A stretch of 64,000 nt of DNA from positions 124,001-188,000 of the forward strand of contig CAWIXH010000017.1 in assembly GCA_963839995.1 (NCBI GenBank), read 5' to 3'. A model generated the notes under the pieces. The model saw only the letters and a list, made by a program, of their open reading frames with translations. It was not told the DNA's origin and did not search any database. Both the position numbers and the translations under genes were made by a program. Position 1 is the first letter of the stretch, and each line of letters starts with the position of its first letter. Positions 17,607 through 25,429 of this stretch are shown one piece after another. The stretch comes from CAWIUB01 sp963839995. Its GTDB lineage: Bacteria > Actinomycetota > Actinomycetes > Mycobacteriales > Jatrophihabitantaceae.

Positions 17607-19040
17607 TCAGGCGAAGGCCGCGACAACCGGAGCCAGGCGCTCGACGTCATCAGGCCCGGCCAGGTCGGGTAGCGCGACGAATACGGTGCGGACGCCGCGC
17701 TTGCCCAGCTCGCGCATGCGCGCGATGTGCTCGGGCACCGTCCCCGCATGATGCCGGCGAGCAAACGCCGGTGCGGCTGTGCGGCCGCGTAACCGCTCGA
17801 CCAGGGTTGCGACCTGCTCAGGGTCCCGGCCGATCACCGGCACGTCGAGCACCGTCACGTCGCGGCCTCGCATCGCCGCCACCGCTCGGTCGACTGCGTC
17901 GAGGTCGGACGGCACGTTGCACGCGTCGGCGAGTCGTGCGGCGAGCTGCAATGTCCGTGGACCCGTGCCGCCGACGATGATCGGAATATCGCCCACCGGC
18001 CGGGGATAGCAGGTGGTCTCCGGCAGTGAGACCTGCTCACCGGTGTAGGGCTTGGTTCCCGGACGCCACAGCGCGCGCATCGTCTCGATGCAGCGTTCGA
18101 GCAGCTCGAGTCGCCGCGCGCCGGGCGGGAACGGCAGGTCGAAGGCGGCATGCTCGCGGGCCCACCAGCCCACGCCGAGGCCGCAGAATGGCCGCCCACC
18201 GGTGAGCGCGTCGAGCGTGGCAACGGTCTTGGCCAGCACGCCTGCGGCGTGGAACGTGACCGGGCTGACGAGCGCGCCCAGCCGCAGCCGGGTGGGCAAG
18301 CCGGCGAGCAGGCCCAGCGTGACCCAGGGTTGTGGGATGGGATCCCAGGGCCGGCCAACCTGCGGGATCTGGATCAGGTGATCCATGAGCGCGACACCGT
18401 CGAAGCCCGCCTGGTCGGCAACCCGGGCCACCGATGTCAGCCAGCCGGCGGGGTCGTCGCCCCACGAGAATCTGGAGATCTGCAGGACGAAGCACAGCGG
18501 CGATTCAGGGAACGGGTGTGGGGCTTCCGGCACCGGTCTCGGCTGGGGCTGCATCGGGGCCGGGCCGCTGAAGCGCAGCACGTCGTCCCAGCCTTCATCG
18601 GCGATCTCCCGGTCGACGTCGGCCATCCGGCGCAGTTGCGCGGCCAGCGCCATCGCCGGTAGGGGCCGCTCGCGAGCGCGATTGCGCCGCCTGGCCTCGG
18701 CGGGATCGGTGTCGAAGACGACGACGAGCGCCGGCATCCCGGCGTCCCGCGCGGCAGCCAGATAGCCGCGCCGCTGCGCCCGGTCGAGCCCGAGGGTGTC
18801 GACGACGGTCGTGAGGCCCCGTTTGGTCCGCGCGGCCACGATCGCGTCGAGCAGGGCGAAGGCGTCCGTGGTCGCGTCCAGATCGTGCTCCCCGCTGCCC
18901 ACGACGGCGCGCAGTTGGTCGGAGGACACCACCTCGTGCTGGCGATACCGGGCACTGGCCCAGGTCGACTTGCCCGCTCCTGACGCACCGACGAGCACGA
19001 CCACGGCCGGGTCGGGCAGCCCCCCGTCGCCCACGGTCAT
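17607..19040 (-). CDS. Fusion: P-loop kinase-like domain plus LLM (F420/FMN) oxidoreductase
   Basis: A 477-residue two-domain protein. Residues about 10-165 form a small P-loop NTPase of the polynucleotide/zeta-kinase type, with GASGAGKST at 18-26 and an arginine-rich lid (RRRNRARERP). A Pro-rich linker (about 160-180) leads to a luciferase-like monooxygenase domain (about 183-477), with VTLGLLAGLPTRLRLGALVSPV, GVGWWAREHAAF and PIIVGGTGPRTL, as in F420-dependent oxidoreductases. The ATG overlaps the stop of the upstream gene (ATGA). One open frame spans both halves, so this is not two genes. Substrates are unknown. Confidence 0.85.
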   Translation of the reverse strand: MTVGDGGLPDPAVVVLVGASGAGKSTWASARYRQHEVVSSDQLRAVVGSGEHDLDATTDAFALLDAIVAARTKRGLTTVVDTLGLDRAQRRGYLAAARDAGMPALVVVFDTDPAEARRRNRARERPLPAMALAAQLRRMADVDREIADEGWDDVLRFSGPAPMQPQPRPVPEAPHPFPESPLCFVLQISRFSWGDDPAGWLTSVARVADQAGFDGVALMDHLIQIPQVGRPWDPIPQPWVTLGLLAGLPTRLRLGALVSPVTFHAAGVLAKTVATLDALTGGRPFCGLGVGWWAREHAAFDLPFPPGARRLELLERCIETMRALWRPGTKPYTGEQVSLPETTCYPRPVGDIPIIVGGTGPRTLQLAARLADACNVPSDLDAVDRAVAAMRGRDVTVLDVPVIGRDPEQVATLVERLRGRTAAPAFARRHHAGTVPEHIARMRELGKRGVRTVFVALPDLAGPDDVERLAPVVAAFA

Positions 19041-19927
19041 CGGCCTGCGACGAGACCGAGGTCGACCAGGTCGTGCAGCGGGTCGGCGACGTTATGCGTG
19101 CTGACGCAGCTGAACAGGGTGCGGATCGCCCGGACGTCGGCGCGGGACAGATCGCCGATCTGGTACGCGATCGAGCGCGGATCGCGCTCGGCGAGCACCG
19201 CTTGGGTCGACCGCACGCTTCCGGTCGCACTCGCCAGCCGGGCGGCCAGCGCGATGTTGAGGACGCCGTGGTGCTGAAAGAACGTGTCGCGATCGCGGTG
19301 GCGCACCGCGTGGTGCAGCCCGGCGGTGCATTTGAACGCGAGCCGCTCGGCGGCGCCGAGTACGAGGGCCCGGGCCAGCTCCGACTCCGTCTGGAAGGCA
19401 TCGATCGAGGTCTCGCCGGTGCGCAGCTTCAGCCTGACGCCCGATGGAGCGAGTTGGTGTACCCGCAGCTCGGTGATGGCCGGCAGGTCGATCTCGAGGA
19501 ACACGGCGCACCCATCGGTCGCGAGGGGGGACAGCACGCGCAACGCCTCCGGGAGCCGGTGCGATCCCAGGGGAACCTCGATCGCGCGCAGCCGGACACG
19601 TGGGCAGCCGCGGGCGGAGTCGACGGTTGCCGGCACCGCGCTGACTCCTTCAGGCACCACGGCCGACACGTCGACGTGCTCGATGCCCTGCCTGCCGACG
19701 AGCGAGTCGAGGGCCCGCAGCCGCCCGGCCAGGCAGACGAAGGGGCCGATCATGTCGCTGTACCAGGCCATCCGGTGCCGGCAGTATGCGGTTAGCGCAT
19801 CGTTGAGTGCCATGTCCTTCGGCGGGAACATGGCGGCGTCGTCGAACAGGCTGAGGAACAGCTCGCCCAGGTGGGCGCCGTTCACCGAGCCGGTGCTACC
19901 TACCACGTTCAAACCTGAACATCGCAC
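19037..19927 (-). CDS. Conserved hypothetical protein, unrecognised
   Basis: Up to 296 residues, soluble, with no signal peptide or transmembrane segment. I do not recognise the family. Striking segments are FDDAAMFPPKDMALNDAL near the N-terminus, VRLKLRTGE in the middle and AFKCTAGLHHAVR in the C-terminal half; the last two look like conserved ligand-binding loops of an alpha/beta barrel, which is a guess. The GTG at 19927 gives the longest form; the GTG at 19885 (MNGAHLGELF) is a plausible shorter start. It is translationally coupled to the kinase/LLM fusion, so the two probably act together. Confidence 0.7.
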   Translation of the reverse strand: MRCSGLNVVGSTGSVNGAHLGELFLSLFDDAAMFPPKDMALNDALTAYCRHRMAWYSDMIGPFVCLAGRLRALDSLVGRQGIEHVDVSAVVPEGVSAVPATVDSARGCPRVRLRAIEVPLGSHRLPEALRVLSPLATDGCAVFLEIDLPAITELRVHQLAPSGVRLKLRTGETSIDAFQTESELARALVLGAAERLAFKCTAGLHHAVRHRDRDTFFQHHGVLNIALAARLASATGSVRSTQAVLAERDPRSIAYQIGDLSRADVRAIRTLFSCVSTHNVADPLHDLVDLGLVAGR

Positions 19928-20046
19928 CCCGCCGGACGCTCGCAGGTCCGCGCCACGCCCACAGGTTACCGGGAGTTCAGGTCCACCGAAGTAACAAGAT
20001 CATCTCGACCGGGCGGCAGCCTCGTGACGGCTTCCGCCCGGACCGT

Positions 20047-20649
20047 TCAGGCGGCTGCGCAGACTGTGCGGACGAACAGCTCGTGGACGCGGGTGTCGCC
20101 AGTGATCTCGGGATGGAACGAGGTGGCCAGCAGGCGGCCTTGCCGCACCGCGACGACCCGTCCCGCTAACGAGCCCGTGCTCAGTGTCGCGAGCGGTTCG
20201 GCGCAGGCTCCGAGCGAGTCGACCCACGGCGCGCGGATGAATACGGCACGCACCGGCACCCCATCCAGGCCGGCGAATGCCACCTCCTGCTCGAACGAGT
20301 CGACCTGGCGGCCGAAGGCATTGCGCCGCACGGTCATGTCGATGCCGCCGATCGTGGTGTCGAGACCGGAGCCGTCCGCGAGGCGGTCCGCCAGCAGGAT
20401 CATGCCGGCGCAGGAGCCATATACCGGCAGTCCGTCGGCGATACGGCCTCGCAACGGATCGAGCAGCTCGAAAGTCCTGGCCAGCTTGACCATGGTCGTC
20501 GACTCGCCGCCGGGCAGGATCAGCCCGTCCACTGCCGCTAGCTCCGCCGGACGCCGTACCGCGACGGCGGTCGCGCCCAGGCCGCGCACCACCGCCAGGT
20601 GTTCGCGCACGTCGCCCTGCAGCGCCAGCACGCCGATCGTCACGGACAC
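20047..20649 (-). CDS. pdxT: Pyridoxal 5'-phosphate synthase glutaminase subunit PdxT
   Basis: A 200-residue class I glutaminase that feeds ammonia to PdxS for PLP synthesis. The family start MSVTIGVLALQGDVREH, the oxyanion loop GGESTTM, the nucleophile Cys in YGSCAGMILLA (about residue 80) and the His-Glu pair in SFHPEITGD are all visible. The GTG start lies 6 nt after the methyltransferase stop. It is separated from pdxS by about 1.4 kb carrying the methyltransferase and DUF2277 genes, unlike the usual tight pair. Confidence 0.95.
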   Translation of the reverse strand: MSVTIGVLALQGDVREHLAVVRGLGATAVAVRRPAELAAVDGLILPGGESTTMVKLARTFELLDPLRGRIADGLPVYGSCAGMILLADRLADGSGLDTTIGGIDMTVRRNAFGRQVDSFEQEVAFAGLDGVPVRAVFIRAPWVDSLGACAEPLATLSTGSLAGRVVAVRQGRLLATSFHPEITGDTRVHELFVRTVCAAA

Positions 20650-20655
20650 CGCAGG

Positions 20656-21621
20656 TCAGCCTTGGATGGTGAAGTCCCAGTAGGCGCCGTGTCGATGGAA
20701 CGTCAGATCGCATCTGGTGCAACCCGCCGAGTCGGGGCTCCAACGCAACGATCCGTGACACGACGGGCAGCACATCCGCGGTGCGAGGGAAGCCACCGCT
20801 GCGGGGGCTGCTTCTGGCGCAGCGGCCAGGTCCGGCACAAGCGCGGACCGCCGCCGCGCGTGGAGGAACTGGTTGGGGCCCCACCAGTCACGGCCCACCC
20901 GCTGTGCAACGGCGTCCAGACCGCGTACAACCGGATTCAGCGCCGCCACCACGGGACGCGGCAGCACCTGGTCCCACCTGCGGAAATTGTTGACGCTCGC
21001 CGCAATTTCCGAATCCCATCCCGCGCGGTCGAGCTGCCGACGAATTGCGTCAAGATGGAACGCGTAGAACGGATAGTCGGACTCGCCGAGCACGCGGGGC
21101 GCGGCGCTCGCCGTCTGCACGATGCCCGGATAGCCGTTGCGCGCGAACGCGCGCAGCCGCTCGAAGACGTGGTGCTTGATCGGAACGTCGATCAGCGCCT
21201 GCGCAGCCAACGTCCGCAGCATCTCGGGCAGCGTTCGCTCGACGTCGGGCAGGTGATGCAGCACCCGGATCGTGACGCCGGCATCGAACGCGCCGTCGCG
21301 AAACGGCAGCGCATTCAGATCTGCGCGGATCAGCTGCACGCGCCCGGACACCACGTCTGACGTGTACAGCCCGGCCGCCGTCTCGAGGTTGTTCGTCGAG
21401 TAGTCGACGAGCGCGACGTTGTGTGCGATCGCCCGATAGTGGGGATAGTTGCGGCCGTAGCCGGCGCCCAGATCGATCAGCCACTCCGCGTGGCCGACGC
21501 GCCGCACGCACCGGTTGAGGACCGCGGCCTCCGACCGTTGCTCGTAGTCACGGCCGACCCAGAACGTCCGGTAGTCGTAGTCGTTGCTGTCGTAGTCGAC
21601 GATCTTGTGGGGTTGCGTCAC
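20656..21621 (-). CDS. Class I SAM methyltransferase with C-terminal zinc ribbon
   Basis: A 321-residue protein. The SAM site is LIDLGAGYGRNYPHY (about 48-62), followed by VALVDYS (acidic residue of motif II) and GVTIRVLHHLPDVERTL (about 113-130). The C-terminus carries a small zinc-ribbon-like module, CCPSCHGSL...CTRCD, like the short Cys4 modules that accompany some methyltransferases. The substrate is unknown. The GTG start overlaps the DUF2277 stop (GTGA), and pdxT follows after 6 nt, which suggests co-expression. Confidence 0.83.
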   Translation of the reverse strand: MTQPHKIVDYDSNDYDYRTFWVGRDYEQRSEAAVLNRCVRRVGHAEWLIDLGAGYGRNYPHYRAIAHNVALVDYSTNNLETAAGLYTSDVVSGRVQLIRADLNALPFRDGAFDAGVTIRVLHHLPDVERTLPEMLRTLAAQALIDVPIKHHVFERLRAFARNGYPGIVQTASAAPRVLGESDYPFYAFHLDAIRRQLDRAGWDSEIAASVNNFRRWDQVLPRPVVAALNPVVRGLDAVAQRVGRDWWGPNQFLHARRRSALVPDLAAAPEAAPAAVASLAPRMCCPSCHGSLRWSPDSAGCTRCDLTFHRHGAYWDFTIQG

Positions 21622-21842
21622 GACGCTCGCCGGGTCGCCCCCGCCACGATCAGCTGGTCCAGGAGCCGATCAGTTGCCGCGGCAATGGTTGCCACCGCGT
21701 CGTCGAACGCCTCGGCGTTGCGTGCCGCTGGCGCGCGCATCCCCGCGACCTTGCGCACGTACTGCAGCGCAGCCGCCCGGGTGTCCTCGGTCGTGACGTC
21801 CTCGGCATACGGCGCCCGCAACGTCTTGATGCTCCTGCACAT
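21618..21842 (-). CDS. DUF2277 family small protein
   Basis: A 74-residue protein starting MCRSIKTLRAPYAEDVT and continuing AAALQYVRKVAGMRAP, which I recognise as DUF2277. Function is unknown. The ATG at 21840-21842 has GAGGAGG 5-6 nt upstream, and the family starts exactly there, so the longer frame to 21926 is rejected. It is coupled to the methyltransferase gene by a 4-base overlap. Confidence 0.85.
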   Translation of the reverse strand: MCRSIKTLRAPYAEDVTTEDTRAAALQYVRKVAGMRAPAARNAEAFDDAVATIAAATDRLLDQLIVAGATRRAS

Positions 21843-21877
21843 CAGAACCTCCTCGTGGCTGTCGACCGTTGTGCACC

Positions 21878-21915
21878 TGGGCGACCAACTGGTGACCCTA
21901 AGCGTTCCGCAGCCG
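21878..21915. repeat. 38-nt direct repeat, copy 1
   Basis: Identical to 21972-22009 except for one base (position 11, A against C). Inside it, GACCAACTGGTGAC forms an imperfect dyad. It lies 36 nt upstream of the DUF2277 start. Confidence 0.85.
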
Positions 21916-21971
21916 GTGCACGGCACGCAATTGGATCGAGCCTTCGGCCCGACCCCAACTCCCTTCCCTCG

Positions 21972-22009
21972 TGGGCGACCACCTGGTGACCCTAAGCGTT
22001 CCGCAGCCG
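21972..22009. repeat. 38-nt direct repeat, copy 2
   Basis: Second copy, 94 nt from copy 1, next to the pdxS terminator hairpin. Read on the minus strand both copies contain TTAGGGT. This 215-nt gap between pdxS and DUF2277 holds no other gene. Confidence 0.85.
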
Positions 22010-22021
22010 CGCGTGCGAGAC

Positions 22022-22056
22022 GCGACTTGATCGCTCCTTATGCGCGATCAAGTCGC
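22022..22056 (-). terminator. Hairpin directly after pdxS
   Basis: GCGACTTGATCGC (22022-22034) and GCGATCAAGTCGC (22044-22056) are perfect 13-bp inverted arms with a 9-nt loop. It starts 1 nt past the pdxS stop codon. No T-run follows on the minus strand. It probably limits read-through from pdxS into DUF2277. Confidence 0.75.
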
Positions 22057-22057
22057 T

Positions 22058-22960
22058 CTACCAGCCGCGGTCGGCCAGCCGATGCGGCTGCGGGATCTCT
22101 TCGACGTTGATGCCGACCATCGCCTCGCCCAGCCCGCGGGACACCTTGGCGATGACGTCGGGGTCGTCGTAGAACGTGGTTGCCTTGACGATCGCCTCGG
22201 CCCGCTTCGCCGGGTCGCCGGACTTGAAGATGCCGGAGCCGACAAACACCCCCTCGGCGCCCAACTGCATCATCATCGCGGCATCGGCCGGGGTGGCGAT
22301 GCCGCCCGCGGTGAACAGCACGACCGGCAGCTTTCCGTCGCGGGCCACCTCGGCGACCAGCTCGTACGGCGCCTGTAGCTGCTTCGCTGCCACGAACAAC
22401 TCGTCGTCCGGCAGACAGCTGAGCCGGCGGATTTCAGAGCGGATCTGGCGCATGTGCGTCGTCGCGTTCGACACGTCGCCCGTGCCAGCTTCGCCCTTGG
22501 ACCGGATCATTGCCGCGCCCTCGGCGATGCGGCGCAGGGCCTCGCCCAGGTTCGTGGCCCCGCAGACGAACGGCACGGTGAACGCCCATTTGTCGATGTG
22601 GTTGGCGTAGTCGGCCGGCGTGAGCACCTCGGACTCGTCCACGTAGTCGACGCCGAGTGCCTGCAAGACCTGCGCCTCGACGAAATGCCCGATACGCGCC
22701 TTAGCCATGACCGGGATCGAGACGGCGCTAGTGATGCTCTCGATCATGTCCGGGTCGCTCATCCGCGACACGCCGCCTTGCGCGCGGATGTCAGCCGGGA
22801 CCCGCTCGAGCGCCATCACAGCTACTGCGCCTGCGTTCTCGGCGATCCTGGCCTGCTCGGCGGTGACGACGTCCATGATCACGCCGCCCTTGAGCATCTC
22901 GGCCATGCCTCGCTTGACCCGCGACGTTCCCACGACGCGGACCTGGTGCTCCTCTGACAT
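22058..22960 (-). CDS. pdxS: Pyridoxal 5'-phosphate synthase lyase subunit PdxS
   Basis: A 300-residue (beta/alpha)8 enzyme that builds PLP from ribose 5-phosphate, glyceraldehyde 3-phosphate and ammonia from PdxT. The highly conserved GVIMDVVTAEQARIAE, the lysine of VMAKARIGHFVEA, GEAGTGDVSNATTHMR and AGGIATPADAAMMMQLG are all present. The ATG at 22958-22960 is chosen from the family start (MSEEHQVRVVGTSRVKRG). Its stop is followed at once by a strong hairpin, so pdxT probably needs its own promoter here. Confidence 0.96.
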   Translation of the reverse strand: MSEEHQVRVVGTSRVKRGMAEMLKGGVIMDVVTAEQARIAENAGAVAVMALERVPADIRAQGGVSRMSDPDMIESITSAVSIPVMAKARIGHFVEAQVLQALGVDYVDESEVLTPADYANHIDKWAFTVPFVCGATNLGEALRRIAEGAAMIRSKGEAGTGDVSNATTHMRQIRSEIRRLSCLPDDELFVAAKQLQAPYELVAEVARDGKLPVVLFTAGGIATPADAAMMMQLGAEGVFVGSGIFKSGDPAKRAEAIVKATTFYDDPDVIAKVSRGLGEAMVGINVEEIPQPHRLADRGW

Positions 22961-22985
22961 GGGCTTCAGTCTACGGCGGAGCACG

Positions 22986-23687
22986 CTAGGTCCGGCGCGC
23001 TATCACCCAGCTATGGCGATGGCCCGACCGTCGCACGGCTACCTCGACGTCGGTTCGGGCTAGGGAAAGGACACATGATGGCTGCAGCCGGGCGCCACGC
23101 CAGGCGGGGTCGAGCGTCCTTCGCCCCTGGGCGAAATGCACCGTGTGGCCGACCCACTCATCAATGGCAGTGACGACTCCCGGCGCCCGGATCTGGATCG
23201 CGAGCCGGCCACCCGTCCGAAGCACCCGCAGCGACTCCCGCAGATAGCGCATCTGGGCCGCGACAGATGGCACGTGCTGCAGCACGAGGTAGGAGAAGAC
23301 GACGTCGACGGATGCCGCGGCGAGTGGCAGCGTGCCGTTGCCGGGAACGACCACCAGGTCCACGTTGCGGTGCTGCCGCAGATTCGCCCGAGCGTACGCG
23401 AGCATTTCGGTACTGACGTCTACCGCGACGACGCGGTGCGCCAGCTCGGCAAGCCGCCCGGTCATCCGCCCCACGCCGCACCCGATCTCGAGGAGAACGT
23501 CGTCGGGAGTGACTTCAATGGCGCAGGAACGCAGCAGGTCGTCGGTTTCCCGTGCTCCTTGTGCGAAGAACGCCGGGCTCTGCTCTGTGTACGCGGTGGC
23601 GACATACCAGGCGGCGTTCTCCCGTGCGGCGGCGTCCCAGAACCGCGCCGAGTCGGCGCCCTGCCTGCCCAACCCCATGGCCGCCAT
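22986..23687 (-). CDS. Class I SAM-dependent methyltransferase
   Basis: A 233-residue methyltransferase of the methyltransferase-11 type. The SAM site LLEIGCGVGRMTGRLAE is at about 64-80, followed by VVAVDVSTEML (motif II acidic residue), NVDLVVVPGNGTLPL and a VDVVFSYLVLQHVP motif IV. The last 45 residues are Arg-rich and less conserved in look. It stands between the DUF3048 gene and pdxS with gaps of 13 and 25 nt, so it may share their operon. The substrate is unknown. Confidence 0.82.
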   Translation of the reverse strand: MAAMGLGRQGADSARFWDAAARENAAWYVATAYTEQSPAFFAQGARETDDLLRSCAIEVTPDDVLLEIGCGVGRMTGRLAELAHRVVAVDVSTEMLAYARANLRQHRNVDLVVVPGNGTLPLAAASVDVVFSYLVLQHVPSVAAQMRYLRESLRVLRTGGRLAIQIRAPGVVTAIDEWVGHTVHFAQGRRTLDPAWRGARLQPSCVLSLARTDVEVAVRRSGHRHSWVIARRT

Positions 23688-23700
23688 CCGAGTGCTCGCT

Positions 23701-24783
23701 TCAGTTCGTCAGCGCAACGCCGTTCTCGACCAGGACGACCCACGCGCCGCCGGGCGAGAGCGGGATCGGGTGACCCTTCGCGTCGCGCAGCGCCGTGCCC
23801 GAGGCGGCGTTGGGCCGCGACCATGTGCCGTCGACACGCACGCCGTTGCGGAAGACCGCGACCTTGCCGCGGCCGACGGTCTTGGTGTAGTGGCCGGGGT
23901 TGCCGACCACGTCGACGTCGCCCGGGTTCACGTACCCCTGGCAGAACTGCACGATGACGTTAGGCGTTGCCTCCGGCGCGCCGTCCGCCGCCGACTGCGC
24001 CACCCCGTCGATGTAGCGCACGTACCGCTTGAGCGCCGCGCTCCACTGGAACGCCACCCCCGTGCCTCCGACCACGGTGTGCAGCGAAGTCCCGGGCCGC
24101 ACCCCGACGACCCCGGTCAACTTGGCTGCCCAGGTCCAGCCGATCGACTTGGCCGCCGCGCCGCCCAGTCCGGACGTCTGGGCCAGGTTGACCATGAGAT
24201 TGTGCGGCATCACGCGGCTGTTGTCGCGGAAGAACCCCGCGCCACCGAGGTTGCCTTTCAGATGCGACGCGGCCAACGTGGGCAGCGAATCGCCACCGCC
24301 GCCGGACGCGGCGAGCACGATCGGCCCGTACTGGTTGAGCAGCTCGACGTCGCTCGCCCGCACGCTGCGCACCGGCCCGACCACCGGCTTGTGTGTGTCA
24401 TACACCGCGATCAGCCTGGTCAGGCCTGCCTCGACCTGCTCGATATAGACGATGTCCGCCTGGTCGATGCCGATCTGTGGGCGTGCATCGGCGACATCGT
24501 CAACCTTCACCGCCACCACCTCGCCCTTCACCGGCTTGCCCACCCCGGTGAGCGGGTTGACCAGCGACGCGGGCTTCGGCTTGGGCTTGGGTTTCGGAGT
24601 CGTCGGGCTCGGTTTCGGCGCGACGGTCGTCGTCGGCGCGGCGGCGACCGGCTGCGCCTTCGACGAGCCCCCGGTCAGCACCAGGCCGGTGGCCGTGCCT
24701 CCCCCGGCCACGACGACAGCGGCAGCGGCGGCAACGGCCTTCTGGGTGCCGGTCAACTGGCCGATCCGATGGAACAGGTTCAC
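23701..24783 (-). CDS. DUF3048 (YerB-like) exported protein
   Basis: A 360-residue cell-envelope protein. An N-terminal hydrophobic segment (about 16-38) is followed by a Thr/Pro/Lys-rich spacer and then two halves typical of DUF3048: VDDVADARPQIGIDQADIVYIEQVEAG (about 94-120) with GPVRSVRASDVELL, and a C-terminal beta domain with TVGRGKVAVFRNG and LSPGGAWVVLVENG. No lipobox cysteine is present, so it is a membrane-anchored or secreted form. Function is unknown. The GTG overlaps the LemA-like stop (GTGA). Confidence 0.85.
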   Translation of the reverse strand: MNLFHRIGQLTGTQKAVAAAAAVVVAGGGTATGLVLTGGSSKAQPVAAAPTTTVAPKPSPTTPKPKPKPKPASLVNPLTGVGKPVKGEVVAVKVDDVADARPQIGIDQADIVYIEQVEAGLTRLIAVYDTHKPVVGPVRSVRASDVELLNQYGPIVLAASGGGGDSLPTLAASHLKGNLGGAGFFRDNSRVMPHNLMVNLAQTSGLGGAAAKSIGWTWAAKLTGVVGVRPGTSLHTVVGGTGVAFQWSAALKRYVRYIDGVAQSAADGAPEATPNVIVQFCQGYVNPGDVDVVGNPGHYTKTVGRGKVAVFRNGVRVDGTWSRPNAASGTALRDAKGHPIPLSPGGAWVVLVENGVALTN

Positions 24784-25331
24784 GAGCTGGTCTCCTGGAT
24801 AGTTCTGGGCAAGGCGGGGTCGGGGAAGACGACCGTGTCGTCGATGTCGAAGTAGCGGGGCATCTCACGATGACCTGCCAAGTGCAAGATTCGTGGCAAC
24901 CGCCTGCCGCGCAGGGTCCGCGTGTCGCGCACGGCGTCGTTGTAGAAGCGCCGGGCGATAGCCACCCGCACGCACGCTTCGTGCAATTCGCCCCCTTCGG
25001 CGGAGCGGACGTCCGCGGCATGCTCTCCGAGCTCCCCGACCACCCGGCCGACCTGGTTCTCGGCGGCTTCGCGTGCAGGGCCGGCTGCGGCCAGAGCATC
25101 CGCCGCGGCCCGCTCATAGCGGACGATGTCGTCTCGCGGCACCGGCGCGGCACCGGACTCCAGCACGTGCTGCAAGGCGGCAGCCCGGCGGACTAGCTGA
25201 GCATCCAGGGCCGCCTGAGCCGCGTCCACGCGGGCATGCAGCCGGTCGAGACGAGTCAGGGTGAAGGTGACCCAGACGGTGAGGATCACCGCCAGGGCGA
25301 CGGCCGCGATAACCCAGCCGACGGACAACAT
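24780..25331 (-). CDS. LemA-like membrane protein
   Basis: A 183-residue protein with one N-terminal transmembrane helix (about 5-24), a long coiled-coil-prone helix (LDRLHARVDAAQAALDAQLVRRAAAL) and the segment RRFYNDAVRDTRTLRGRRLPR, which resembles LemA proteins (RxxYNdaVrdyN). The homology is moderate, so the call is tentative. The ATG start is at 25329-25331. It is coupled to the DUF3048 gene, so both probably work at the cell envelope. The 98 nt up to pimA hold no gene. Confidence 0.65.
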   Translation of the reverse strand: MLSVGWVIAAVALAVILTVWVTFTLTRLDRLHARVDAAQAALDAQLVRRAAALQHVLESGAAPVPRDDIVRYERAAADALAAAGPAREAAENQVGRVVGELGEHAADVRSAEGGELHEACVRVAIARRFYNDAVRDTRTLRGRRLPRILHLAGHREMPRYFDIDDTVVFPDPALPRTIQETSS

Positions 25332-25429
25332 GGCAGGTGACCCTATGCCAGCGCCTGTCCGGCTGGGGCGCCGGCCCGGCTGCGAGTGGCGCTCGGCAAG
25401 TGTCCGTCACCCGCGCCCAGCGAGAAACG

